Shown here one piece after another: positions 1 through 6,074 of a DNA stretch of 11,110 nt. Both the position numbers and the translations under genes were made by a program. The notes beneath the pieces were generated by a model. It searched no databases and had not been told where the DNA came from. It saw only the letters and a list, made by a program, of their open reading frames with translations. The DNA comes from an uncultured Lachnospira sp. GTDB lineage: Bacteria > Bacillota > Clostridia > Lachnospirales > Lachnospiraceae. How positions within the stretch are numbered: position 1 is the first letter of the stretch; each line of letters opens with the position of its first letter. The DNA lies in contig CAMZGB010000025.1 in NCBI GenBank assembly GCA_947306285.1, positions 1 through 11,110 of the forward strand, in the 5' to 3' direction.

Positions 1-297
1 AAAGGTGCTTCATCTTTGCTTGCATTTATGGAAGATGATTATGAGAAAGCGCCAAAGACAAACTGTATGAACTGTGGTATGTGCGTGAAAGTATGTCCAC
101 AAAAGTTAGTGTGTGCAAATTTAGCAAAACTTGCTGATGCAGATGATATGGAACAGTTTGTAAAGTGTTATGGTATGGAATGTATCGAGTGTGGTACATG
201 TAATTATATATGCCCTGCAAAACGTAATTTAACTCAGTCAATTAAGGCTATGAAGCAAAAGGTTGTGGCAGAGCGTAGAAAGGGGGAGAAGAAATAA
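1..297 (+). CDS. rnfC: Electron transport complex subunit RnfC, C-terminal part (5' truncated by window edge)
   Basis: The frame is open from base 1 to a TAA at 295-297, giving the last 98 residues of RnfC. Two CxxCxxCxxxCP ferredoxin motifs are visible, at partial residues 22-33 and 61-72, the second followed by the AKRNLTQSI stretch typical of the RnfC C-terminus. The KGASSLLAF segment at the very start matches the usual sequence before the first motif. RnfC is the peripheral cytosolic subunit that, from family knowledge, binds FMN and NADH and passes electrons through two [4Fe-4S] clusters. The N-terminal flavin and NADH domains lie outside the window. Its stop overlaps the rnfD start by one base (TAATG), and five further rnf genes follow in the standard Firmicutes order, which makes the assignment firm. 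Confidence 0.95.
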   Translation, partial: KGASSLLAFMEDDYEKAPKTNCMNCGMCVKVCPQKLVCANLAKLADADDMEQFVKCYGMECIECGTCNYICPAKRNLTQSIKAMKQKVVAERRKGEKK

Positions 298-1271
298 TGT
301 TTAATGTTTCGTCGAACCCTCATGTAAAAGATAAAATAACCACGCAAAATGTAATGTTGTATGTAATCATTGCATTATTACCTACAACAATTTTTGGTGT
401 GTTTAATTACACAAGTATGTTTGGATTAAAGTATGGAATTAGAACTATTGTTTTGATACTTGCTTGTATAACAGTTTGTGTGCTTTCAGAATACTTGTTT
501 AATAAGATTACAAAGAGACCTAACACAGTTGGGGATTTAAGTGCGATAGTAACAGGTTTAATACTTGCGCTAAACCTACCAGTGACATTGCCACTTTGGA
601 TGGCGATGGTTGGTTCTGCGTTTGCTATAGTAATCGTTAAAATGATCTTTGGTGGACTCGGACAGAACTTTATGAATCCGGCTCTTGCAGCTAGATGTTT
701 CTTGGTTCTATCTTTTGCTGGACCTATGAATAAGTTCTTCCCAGCGGACGTCAAAGGAGTGGATGCAGTAAGTAGTGCGACGCCACTTACTCAAATTAAG
801 ACAACTGGTGCCACAGATACATCGCTATTTGATATGTTCATCGGAAGACATTCAGGAACCATAGGTGAGACTAGCATATGTGCACTTTTGATTGGTGCTA
901 TCTTCTTGTTAGTGATGAAGATAATTGATCTTAGAATTCCACTAACATATATTATTTCATTTGCAATATTTATGATGTTGTTTAAACAGACAACAGACAT
1001 GACATATATTCTAGAACAGGTCTGCGGAGGCGGATTAGTATTTGGTGCATTCTTTATGGCGACAGATTATTCTACATCGCCTATTACAAAGAATGGAAAA
1101 CTAGTTTACGGTCTTTGCCTTGGACTGTTAACTGCAATTTTAAGAACCTTTGGCTCAACTGCAGAGGGTGTATCTTTTGCAATTATCATTTGTAATTTGC
1201 TTGTTCCAATCATCGAGAAGATCACATTCCCTAAAGCCTTTGGCATAGTAAAGACAAAGGAGGGCAAATAG
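297..1271 (+). CDS. rnfD: Electron transport complex subunit RnfD (covalent FMN, membrane)
   Basis: This 324-residue hydrophobic protein is full length for RnfD/NqrB-type subunits, with about nine or ten membrane segments. Family landmarks are GGLGQNFMNPALAARCF (119-135), the flavinylation motif DAVSSAT (156-162) and FFMATDYSTSPIT (252-264). Thr162 is the predicted site of the phosphoester-linked FMN, which ApbE would attach; an apbE gene lies about 3 kb downstream. RnfD carries electrons across the membrane within the Rnf complex, and its flavin faces the extracytosolic side. The ATG shares one base with the rnfC stop, and a strong GGGGGAG ribosome site lies at 282-288. It ends directly against the rnfG start. 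Confidence 0.97.
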   Translation: MFNVSSNPHVKDKITTQNVMLYVIIALLPTTIFGVFNYTSMFGLKYGIRTIVLILACITVCVLSEYLFNKITKRPNTVGDLSAIVTGLILALNLPVTLPLWMAMVGSAFAIVIVKMIFGGLGQNFMNPALAARCFLVLSFAGPMNKFFPADVKGVDAVSSATPLTQIKTTGATDTSLFDMFIGRHSGTIGETSICALLIGAIFLLVMKIIDLRIPLTYIISFAIFMMLFKQTTDMTYILEQVCGGGLVFGAFFMATDYSTSPITKNGKLVYGLCLGLLTAILRTFGSTAEGVSFAIIICNLLVPIIEKITFPKAFGIVKTKEGK

Positions 1272-1919
1272 ATGAGTAGAATCATTAAAGATATTTTCAT
1301 TTTGTTTGCAATCACTTTGGTAGCTGGACTTTGCTTGGGTGCAGTTTTCAATTTAACTAAAGGTGCAAGAGATGAGCAAGAAAAGAAGACTCTGAACGAG
1401 GCATACGAAACTGTAATGCCAGGCGTTGAATCTACTGAGAAAGTAAAAGTGGATTTGAATAAAATGAATAAGCATATTGCTGAAGAAGTTAAGGCAAAAG
1501 AAGATGAACTTGATTACAAACCTTACAACGAGTTTAAGGCCACAATTACTGATGTCTTAAAAGCAAAAGATAAGGATAATAAAGATTTGGGTTATATCAT
1601 AACTGTTACTGATGAAGAGGCTTATAATGGTTCTTTGACTATGACAGTTGGTGTTGATATGAATGGAAGTGTTAAGGGGATTTCGTTCTTAGATCTAAGT
1701 GAAACACCTGGTCTTGGTATGAAAGCTAAGGACGAAAATTTCTTAAAACAATACTATGGTAAAGATGTTGATTTTTTTACATATGTGAAAGAGAATGCCG
1801 AAGATAAATCAGAAGTGGATGCGATTAGTTCAGCTACTATAACATCTAATGCTGTTACACATGGAGTTGATGCATGTTTGATTTGTGCAAATCACTTAGG
1901 AGGTGATAGCCATGAATAA
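1272..1919 (+). CDS. rnfG: Electron transport complex subunit RnfG (covalent FMN)
   Basis: This protein has 215 residues. A single N-terminal membrane anchor (about residues 6-27) is followed by an extracytosolic FMN-binding domain. Visible family motifs are ETPGLG (144-149) and the flavinylation motif DAISSAT (183-189), so Thr189 is the expected FMN-bearing residue. RnfG relays electrons between the membrane iron-sulfur site of RnfA/RnfE and the flavin of RnfD; that role comes from family knowledge. The ATG at 1272 follows the rnfD TAG with no gap, and AGGAGGG at 1258-1264 serves as its ribosome site inside the end of rnfD. The C-terminus overlaps rnfE by 8 bp. Residues 60-105 are lysine- and acid-rich, which is common for the variable part of RnfG. 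Confidence 0.96.
   Translation: MSRIIKDIFILFAITLVAGLCLGAVFNLTKGARDEQEKKTLNEAYETVMPGVESTEKVKVDLNKMNKHIAEEVKAKEDELDYKPYNEFKATITDVLKAKDKDNKDLGYIITVTDEEAYNGSLTMTVGVDMNGSVKGISFLDLSETPGLGMKAKDENFLKQYYGKDVDFFTYVKENAEDKSEVDAISSATITSNAVTHGVDACLICANHLGGDSHE
1898..1903 (+). promoter_or_regulatory. Ribosome binding site deciding the rnfE start
   Basis: AGGAGG ends 8 bases before the ATG at 1912. A GTG in the same frame at 1903 overlaps this site and has no ribosome site of its own, so 1912 is chosen as the rnfE start. Confidence 0.85.
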
Positions 1920-2601
1920 ATATGTAGAGAGACTTTATAACGGAATACTAAAAGAAAACCCAACATTTGTTCTTATACTTGGAATGTGTCCAACACTAGC
2001 GGTCACAACGTCTGCAGTGAATGGTTTTGGCATGGGAGTAAGTACATTGTTTGTGCTTGTGTGCTCGAATGTTGTTATTTCAATACTTAGAAAGATTATT
2101 CCTGACAAAGTAAGGGTGCCAGCATTTATTGTTGTCGTGGCAAGTTTTGTAACAATACTTCAGTTCTTACTTCAGGCATATTTGCCAACACTAAATAAGG
2201 CGCTTGGAATTTATATTCCATTAATTGTAGTTAACTGTATTATTCTTGGTCGTGCTGAAAGTTATGCATCTAAGAATAGCGTAGGACTATCATTTATGGA
2301 TGGAATTGGAATGGGTATTGGATTTACATTTGCCCTAACAATTCTTGGTGCGTTCAGAGAGATTATTGGCGCAGGAACTATATTTGGATTTAACATTCCT
2401 CATTGGGAAGGAATAAACATATTTGTAATGGCACCTGGAGCATTCTTTGTTCTAGCTGTTATTATTGCAGTTCAAAACTACATCAGAGCAAAACATGGAA
2501 AGAAGCCTCGCAAGTTAAAATGCGAGCAAGGTTGTGCTGGATGTAGTGGTTGTGGAAATGATTACGACAACTGCGAAAAAGATGAAAAGGAGGAGATTTA
2601 A
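1912..2601 (+). CDS. rnfE: Electron transport complex subunit RnfE with cysteine-rich C-terminal tail
   Basis: This 229-residue protein has about six membrane segments. The family landmarks are GMCPTLAVT (24-32, Cys26) and NCIILGRAE (108-116, Cys109). In known Rnf/Nqr structures these two membrane cysteines, with the matching pair of RnfA, hold a [2Fe-2S] cluster in the middle of the membrane. The start at 1912 overlaps rnfG by 8 bp and is set by AGGAGG at 1898-1903. After the last membrane segment the protein has a basic stretch (192-203) and then a tail with Cys204, 208, 211, 214 and 221, spaced C-x3-C-x2-C-x2-C-x6-C and ending in acidic residues. The basic stretch suggests that this tail is cytosolic. 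The tail is not part of the minimal RnfE core; its metal-binding role is inferred. Confidence 0.96.
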   Translation: MNKYVERLYNGILKENPTFVLILGMCPTLAVTTSAVNGFGMGVSTLFVLVCSNVVISILRKIIPDKVRVPAFIVVVASFVTILQFLLQAYLPTLNKALGIYIPLIVVNCIILGRAESYASKNSVGLSFMDGIGMGIGFTFALTILGAFREIIGAGTIFGFNIPHWEGINIFVMAPGAFFVLAVIIAVQNYIRAKHGKKPRKLKCEQGCAGCSGCGNDYDNCEKDEKEEI

Positions 2602-3177
2602 ATGGGTAATTTATTGTTAATTGCTTTGGCGGCAGCGCTTGTTAATAATGTGGTGCTAAGTCAGTTCTTAGGTCTTTGTCCTTTCATTGGTGTTTCAAAG
2701 AAAACTAACACTGCGGCAGGAATGGGAGCAGCTGTAATCTTTGTTATTATGATTGCATCTGCAGTAACGTATGGAATCTATTATGGAATTCTTGAGAGAT
2801 TCCACGTCGAATATTTGCAGACAATTGTTTTCATTTTAGTTATTGCTGCATTGGTTCAGTTGGTTGAGATGATCTTGAAAAAGTTCATTAAACCTTTGTA
2901 TCAGGCGCTTGGTGTTTACTTGCCACTTATCACTACAAACTGTGCAGTGCTAGGTGTTGCAATTTCAAACATAGATAAAAAGTATAGTTTTATAGAGAGT
3001 ATGTTCTGTTCGCTTGGAACAGCAATCGGATTCCTAATTGCTATAGTAATTCTTGCTGGTATTCGTGAGAGAACAGAAAACAACAATGTTCCAAAAGCAT
3101 TTAAGGGAACTCCGTTAGTTTTAATTGCGTCAGGTTTGATGGCGATTGCATTCTCTGGCTTTACAGGATTGATTTAG
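2602..3177 (+). CDS. rnfA: Electron transport complex subunit RnfA
   Basis: This 191-residue hydrophobic protein has about six membrane segments and the expected RnfA/NqrE length. LSQFLGLCPFIGVS (19-32, Cys26) and LITTNCAVLGVA (109-120, Cys114) are the conserved repeats that pair with the equivalent RnfE cysteines to hold the intramembrane [2Fe-2S] cluster. RnfA and RnfE are homologous and are known to sit in opposite orientations. The ATG directly follows the rnfE stop, and AAGGAGGA at 2587-2594 is a near-ideal ribosome site lying inside the rnfE tail codons. The C-terminus is standard, without a cysteine-rich tail like that of RnfE. Confidence 0.97.
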   Translation: MGNLLLIALAAALVNNVVLSQFLGLCPFIGVSKKTNTAAGMGAAVIFVIMIASAVTYGIYYGILERFHVEYLQTIVFILVIAALVQLVEMILKKFIKPLYQALGVYLPLITTNCAVLGVAISNIDKKYSFIESMFCSLGTAIGFLIAIVILAGIRERTENNNVPKAFKGTPLVLIASGLMAIAFSGFTGLI

Positions 3178-3181
3178 GAGG
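3176..3181 (+). promoter_or_regulatory. rnfB ribosome binding site overlapping the rnfA stop
   Basis: AGGAGG shares its first two bases with the rnfA TAG (3175-3177) and ends 5 bases before the rnfB ATG at 3187. The arrangement suggests coupled translation of rnfA and rnfB. Confidence 0.75.
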
Positions 3182-3186
3182 GTTAT

Positions 3187-3996
3187 ATGATTGGTTTAAG
3201 TACAATGCAAGGAATCCTCTTAGCAGTTTGTGTAGTTGGAGGGGTAGGATTAATAATCGGAATAGTTCTTGGAATCGCAGGAAAAGTATTCTCAGTTGAA
3301 GTAAATGAAAAAGAGTTAGCTGTGCGTGATGCACTTCCTGGAAACAACTGTGGTGGTTGTGGATATCCAGGTTGTGACGGCTACGCCAAAGCTATAGTGG
3401 ATGGAGAAGCGGGTGTTGCTCAGTGTCCAGTTGGTGGTGCGCCTGTTGCCAAAAAAGTCGGCGAGATAATGGGCATAGAAGCAGACATAGTGAAAAAAGT
3501 TGCTGTTGTTCATTGCAACGGTGATTGCGAAAAGACAAACAATAAATACAATTACTTCGGAAACGAATCATGTACTGATACGACAGCTATCCCAGGAGGA
3601 GGCGCGAAGGCTTGCGAGTTTGGATGTCTAGGAATGGGAAGTTGTGTAAAGGTTTGTGAATTTGATGCTATCCACATTGAAAATGGTGTAGCAGTGGTTG
3701 ATAGAGACAAATGTAAAGCATGTGGAATGTGTGAAAAAGTTTGTCCAAAGAAACTAATTACTATTGAACGTTTCGACGCACAGTATTTTGTTAAATGTAA
3801 CAACCATCTTAGAGGTAAAGCAGTAATGGATGAATGTCAGGTTGGATGTATTGGGTGCTCACTTTGTGAGAAGACATGTAACTTTGATGCAATAACGATG
3901 ATTGATAATCTTGCTTTAATAGATCAGAACAAATGTAAGAAGTGTGGACTATGCGCACAGAAGTGTCCAAGGAAAACGATTGAAAAAGTTAATTAA
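3187..3996 (+). CDS. rnfB: Electron transport complex subunit RnfB (ferredoxin-accepting, five predicted [4Fe-4S] clusters)
   Basis: This 269-residue protein has an N-terminal membrane anchor (about 8-33) and a cytosolic iron-sulfur region. The first domain has Cys55, 58, 63 and 80 (C-x2-C-x4-C-x16-C), the RnfB-type [4Fe-4S] fold. Cys110, 114 and 129 are extra cysteines of a kind seen in clostridial RnfB. Two ferredoxin-like units follow: Cys143/147/153/157 with Cys176/179/182/186, then Cys217/221/224/227/231 with Cys250/253/256/260. RnfB is the likely entry point for electrons from reduced ferredoxin. In two of the four ferredoxin motifs the proline after the last cysteine is replaced, by Glu158 and Asn232. 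The gene closes the operon, and its stop codon touches the terminator hairpin. Confidence 0.96.
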   Translation: MIGLSTMQGILLAVCVVGGVGLIIGIVLGIAGKVFSVEVNEKELAVRDALPGNNCGGCGYPGCDGYAKAIVDGEAGVAQCPVGGAPVAKKVGEIMGIEADIVKKVAVVHCNGDCEKTNNKYNYFGNESCTDTTAIPGGGAKACEFGCLGMGSCVKVCEFDAIHIENGVAVVDRDKCKACGMCEKVCPKKLITIERFDAQYFVKCNNHLRGKAVMDECQVGCIGCSLCEKTCNFDAITMIDNLALIDQNKCKKCGLCAQKCPRKTIEKVN

Positions 3997-4027
3997 AAAA
4001 GAATCTCTCTTTCGAGAGATTCTTTTT
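3996..4027. terminator. Bidirectional intrinsic terminator between rnfB and apbE
   Basis: Left arm AAAAAGAATCTCTC (3996-4009) pairs perfectly with GAGAGATTCTTTTT (4014-4027) around the loop TTTC, a 14-bp stem. The flanking A and T runs provide a U-tract on either strand, so the element can end both the + strand rnf transcript and the - strand apbE transcript. The first stem base is the last base of the rnfB TAA, and the right arm ends within the apbE stop codon (4026-4028). Confidence 0.92.
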
Positions 4028-5030
4028 ATTTTACTGTGATATTATTACCGTCTTGCTTGAGCCCATCTGTTAAGTGAAGTTTATTATCTCTATCAATAAA
4101 GACAGCCTCAATATCTTTAGTTTTGTTTGCTAACTCCAATCCTTTTTTTAGCCCCATAACCATAAATCCTGTACTTAATGCATCAGCGGCAGTAGCATTT
4201 TTAGAAATTACTGTAACTGAATTTAAATCATTATCAATAGGGCGTCCGGTCTTTGGATCAATAATGTGTGGATAAATTTTTCCATCTCGTTCTTTATATC
4301 TTTGATCAATTCCAGCTGTAACAACAGCTATGTCTTTAGCTTTAACAAAAGCACTCATCTCATTATTTGCAAATGGTTTTTTTATACCAACTCTAAAAGG
4401 CTTACCATCTTTAGAACCTATTGCATAAATGTTTCCGCCTAAATCGATAATAGCAGATTTTACATTCATCTTTTTTAGCTCTTTTACAAGTTTGTCTGCA
4501 ACATATCCTTTGGCGATGGCGCCCAAATCTATTTTACCGCCTTTTGTAAGGTGAGCAGTATTTTTATCTAGGTGAATCTGATTGTAATCAACCTCTGGAA
4601 GCAAATGGTTAATCTGCACATTTTTTGGAACCTTAAAATGATTTGTGTTAACACCCCAAAGATTTACGATAGGGCAAACAGTAATGTCGAAAGCACCATT
4701 AGTTAATTTACTATATTTAATAGATTCTTGGAGTATATCTTTGTCATCTCCATATGCTTTTGCAAACTTATCTCTATTGAATTTATTAACAAAACTGCTC
4801 GGAGTATATTCGTCAAAATTATAGTCACATTTAGTGCAAATTGAATGTATTTTGGCGCGAATATCATCAAATTCCTTCATCGAAAAATCATCGTATATTG
4901 TGTATGAAACTGTAGTGTCAAATGCAGTTAATAGGTTAGAATATGGCTTATTTTGAGCCTTTTTGGCACCACATGAGCAACATATACCCAATACAGAAAG
5001 TATCAAAAATAAACAAATTATGCGTTTCAT
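4026..5030 (-). CDS. apbE: FAD:protein FMN transferase, ApbE-family lipoprotein
   Basis: This 334-residue protein is on the - strand. ApbE proteins cleave FAD and attach FMN by a phosphoester bond to Thr in D-x-x-S-[GAS]-A-T motifs outside the cytosol; RnfD and RnfG next door both carry this motif. Visible family motifs are KIDLGAIAKGYVADKL (166-181), DLGGN (196-200), the IYPHIIDPKTGRP region (252-264) with its conserved His, and AADALST (281-287). The N-terminus MKRIICLFLILSVLG is a lipoprotein-type signal; Cys20, preceded by Ser and followed by Gly, is the best lipidation site, though two adjacent cysteines (17, 18) make the lipobox unusual. The ATG at 5030 is chosen because GGAGG (5040-5036) lies just upstream; an in-frame ATG at 5048 adds six residues and has no such site. 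Confidence 0.94.
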   Translation of the reverse strand: MKRIICLFLILSVLGICCSCGAKKAQNKPYSNLLTAFDTTVSYTIYDDFSMKEFDDIRAKIHSICTKCDYNFDEYTPSSFVNKFNRDKFAKAYGDDKDILQESIKYSKLTNGAFDITVCPIVNLWGVNTNHFKVPKNVQINHLLPEVDYNQIHLDKNTAHLTKGGKIDLGAIAKGYVADKLVKELKKMNVKSAIIDLGGNIYAIGSKDGKPFRVGIKKPFANNEMSAFVKAKDIAVVTAGIDQRYKERDGKIYPHIIDPKTGRPIDNDLNSVTVISKNATAADALSTGFMVMGLKKGLELANKTKDIEAVFIDRDNKLHLTDGLKQDGNNITVK

Positions 5031-5035
5031 ATAAA

Positions 5036-5040
5036 CCTCC
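5036..5040 (-). promoter_or_regulatory. apbE ribosome binding site deciding its start
   Basis: Read on the - strand, GGAGG (5040 to 5036) is followed by five bases and then the ATG at 5030-5028. This favours 5030 over the upstream ATG at 5048. Confidence 0.85.
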
Positions 5041-5060
5041 GAAAACACTTATTTTTAACC

Positions 5061-5089
5061 ATTATAACACCTTAAAATCAGTTTGTATT
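5061..5089 (-). promoter_or_regulatory. apbE: Putative apbE promoter (extended -10)
   Basis: On the - strand there is a perfect TATAAT (5066 to 5061) preceded by TGT, giving the extended -10 TGnTATAAT. Seventeen bases upstream lies AATACA (5089 to 5084), which matches the last three bases of TTGACA. The predicted transcript starts about 20-25 bases before the ribosome site. This is a sequence match only. Confidence 0.6.
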
Positions 5090-5111
5090 CACATATTTTA
5101 TATAGTATAAT
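5083..5111 (+). promoter_or_regulatory. Putative promoter for the NusG_II-Gx-ruvAB run
   Basis: TTGTAT (5083-5088) and a perfect TATAAT (5106-5111) are separated by 17 bases, the optimal sigma-A spacing. The -35 matches the consensus in its first three bases. It overlaps the -35 of the divergent apbE promoter almost completely. The predicted start near 5118 lies about 50 bases before the gene at 5167. This is a sequence match only. Confidence 0.6.
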
Positions 5112-5130
5112 TAGCAATGGTAAACATTCG

Positions 5131-5144
5131 TTCTAATTATAGAA
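5131..5144. repeat. Small inverted repeat in the 5' leader of the NusG_II gene
   Basis: TTCTA (5131-5135) and TAGAA (5140-5144) form a 5-bp inverted repeat around ATTA, between the putative transcription start and the gene. It could be an operator half-site pair, but chance occurrence in AT-rich DNA is quite likely. Confidence 0.25.
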
Positions 5145-5166
5145 TTTGAGTGAGAATCGGTTATTT

Positions 5167-5556
5167 ATGAATATTAAAAACAGACTAAAAACTCGAAAAA
5201 AAGAGATAATTGCTATCTTAATTTTGGTCGTTATAGCAGTTATTTCATTTATTTGTGTCAGAGTCTTCGTCGAAGACGCTGGAAAATATGTAAAAGTATA
5301 TGTAAATGAAAAATTAACTAAAACTTTTGATTTAGATAAAGATCAAAGATATTTTATAGAAACGAAAAATGGATATAACTTACTTATAATAAAAGACGGA
5401 AAAGCTCGTGTAGCAGATGCAGACTGTGAAAATAAAATATGTGTGTCCAAGGGAACCATATCAAAAAATGATGAGTCGATTATTTGTCTACCTCATAATG
5501 TAGTAGTGATTATTGAGTCAGACGAATCCAGTAATGTGGATGCGGTGGCGAAGTGA
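5167..5556 (+). CDS. NusG domain II-containing membrane-anchored protein
   Basis: This small protein has 129 residues. A basic start (KNRLKTRKK) leads into one membrane segment (about 12-34) and an extracytosolic NusG-domain-II-like beta domain. The hallmark is Cys87-x4-Cys92 in ADCENKICV followed by IICLPH (105-110, Cys107 and His110), a pattern typical of this family; it is not the transcription factor NusG. The family often sits next to ApbE and Gx-type genes, as here, and I recall such a pair being named EetA/EetB in Listeria extracellular electron transfer. Its biochemical role is unknown. No good ribosome site is visible: ATG 5167 has only a weak GG at 5159-5160, and an in-frame TTG at 5146 would add seven residues. 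The stop lies 8 bp before the next start. Confidence 0.82.
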   Translation: MNIKNRLKTRKKEIIAILILVVIAVISFICVRVFVEDAGKYVKVYVNEKLTKTFDLDKDQRYFIETKNGYNLLIIKDGKARVADADCENKICVSKGTISKNDESIICLPHNVVVIIESDESSNVDAVAK

Positions 5557-5564
5557 GGTGTGAT

Positions 5565-6065
5565 ATGGTAAGGAAGATTTCAGTAATTGCAATGTTTAGT
5601 GCATTCGCTATTTTGGCTTCATATATTGAGACATTTATTCCATCTTTTGGAGTTCCTGGCGCAAAGTTGGGACTTGCAAATATAGCGGTAGTACTTGCTC
5701 TGTTTTTGTTAGACGCAGAGAGTGCTGTTATAGTCAGTGTTGTAAGAATAATAATCGTTGGATTATTGTTTGGAAGCTTAATTAGTATTTCTTTTGCATT
5801 GGCTGGGGCATTTGTAAGTTTGACAGTAATGATTATATTGAAAAAAGTATTCGACTTTTCTATCATTACAGTTTCAATTTTTGGCGGATTCTTCCATAAT
5901 GTAGGACAGATAATAGTTGCGATGATTTTGGTTGAGAGTTACAGCATACTTTACTATTTACCAGTGCTGTTGATTGCCGGAATTGTGACAGGAGTAATTA
6001 TTGGACTTTTAGCTAAAATACTATATGAGCGTACAAGTGCACTTTGTAATAAGATTTTGAATTAG
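5565..6065 (+). CDS. Gx transporter / heptaprenyl diphosphate synthase component I (HepI)-like membrane protein
   Basis: This 166-residue protein has about five or six membrane segments. Family signatures are the ETFIPSFGVPGAKLGLANI stretch (22-40), FALAGAFVSL (77-86) and GGFFHNVGQI (107-116). Proteins of this family are named either Gx transporter or heptaprenyl diphosphate synthase component I; no prenyl-synthase active-site motifs (DDxxD) are visible, so the enzyme name should not be taken as function. The fold resembles small ECF-type substrate-binding membrane proteins. It pairs with the NusG_II gene just upstream and lies near apbE, suggesting a shared role in envelope redox or quinone or flavin handling, which is inferred. 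ATG 5565 is chosen because GAGG (5555-5558) precedes it at good spacing; GTG 5553 would overlap the upstream stop and has no ribosome site. Confidence 0.85.
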   Translation: MVRKISVIAMFSAFAILASYIETFIPSFGVPGAKLGLANIAVVLALFLLDAESAVIVSVVRIIIVGLLFGSLISISFALAGAFVSLTVMIILKKVFDFSIITVSIFGGFFHNVGQIIVAMILVESYSILYYLPVLLIAGIVTGVIIGLLAKILYERTSALCNKILN

Positions 6066-6074
6066 GAGAATGAA

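Noticed and set aside
407..754. Long open frame on the - strand inside rnfD
   Set aside because: It lies wholly within a well-supported gene, has no ribosome site and no recognisable domain; it is a shadow of rnfD codon usage.
5167..5556. Calling the small protein transcription factor NusG
   Set aside because: It lacks the NGN and KOW domains and has an N-terminal membrane segment; only the domain-II fold name is shared.
5565..6065. Calling the Gx protein a heptaprenyl diphosphate synthase subunit
   Set aside because: The label comes from family naming. No prenyl-synthase motif is present and no component II gene lies in the window.
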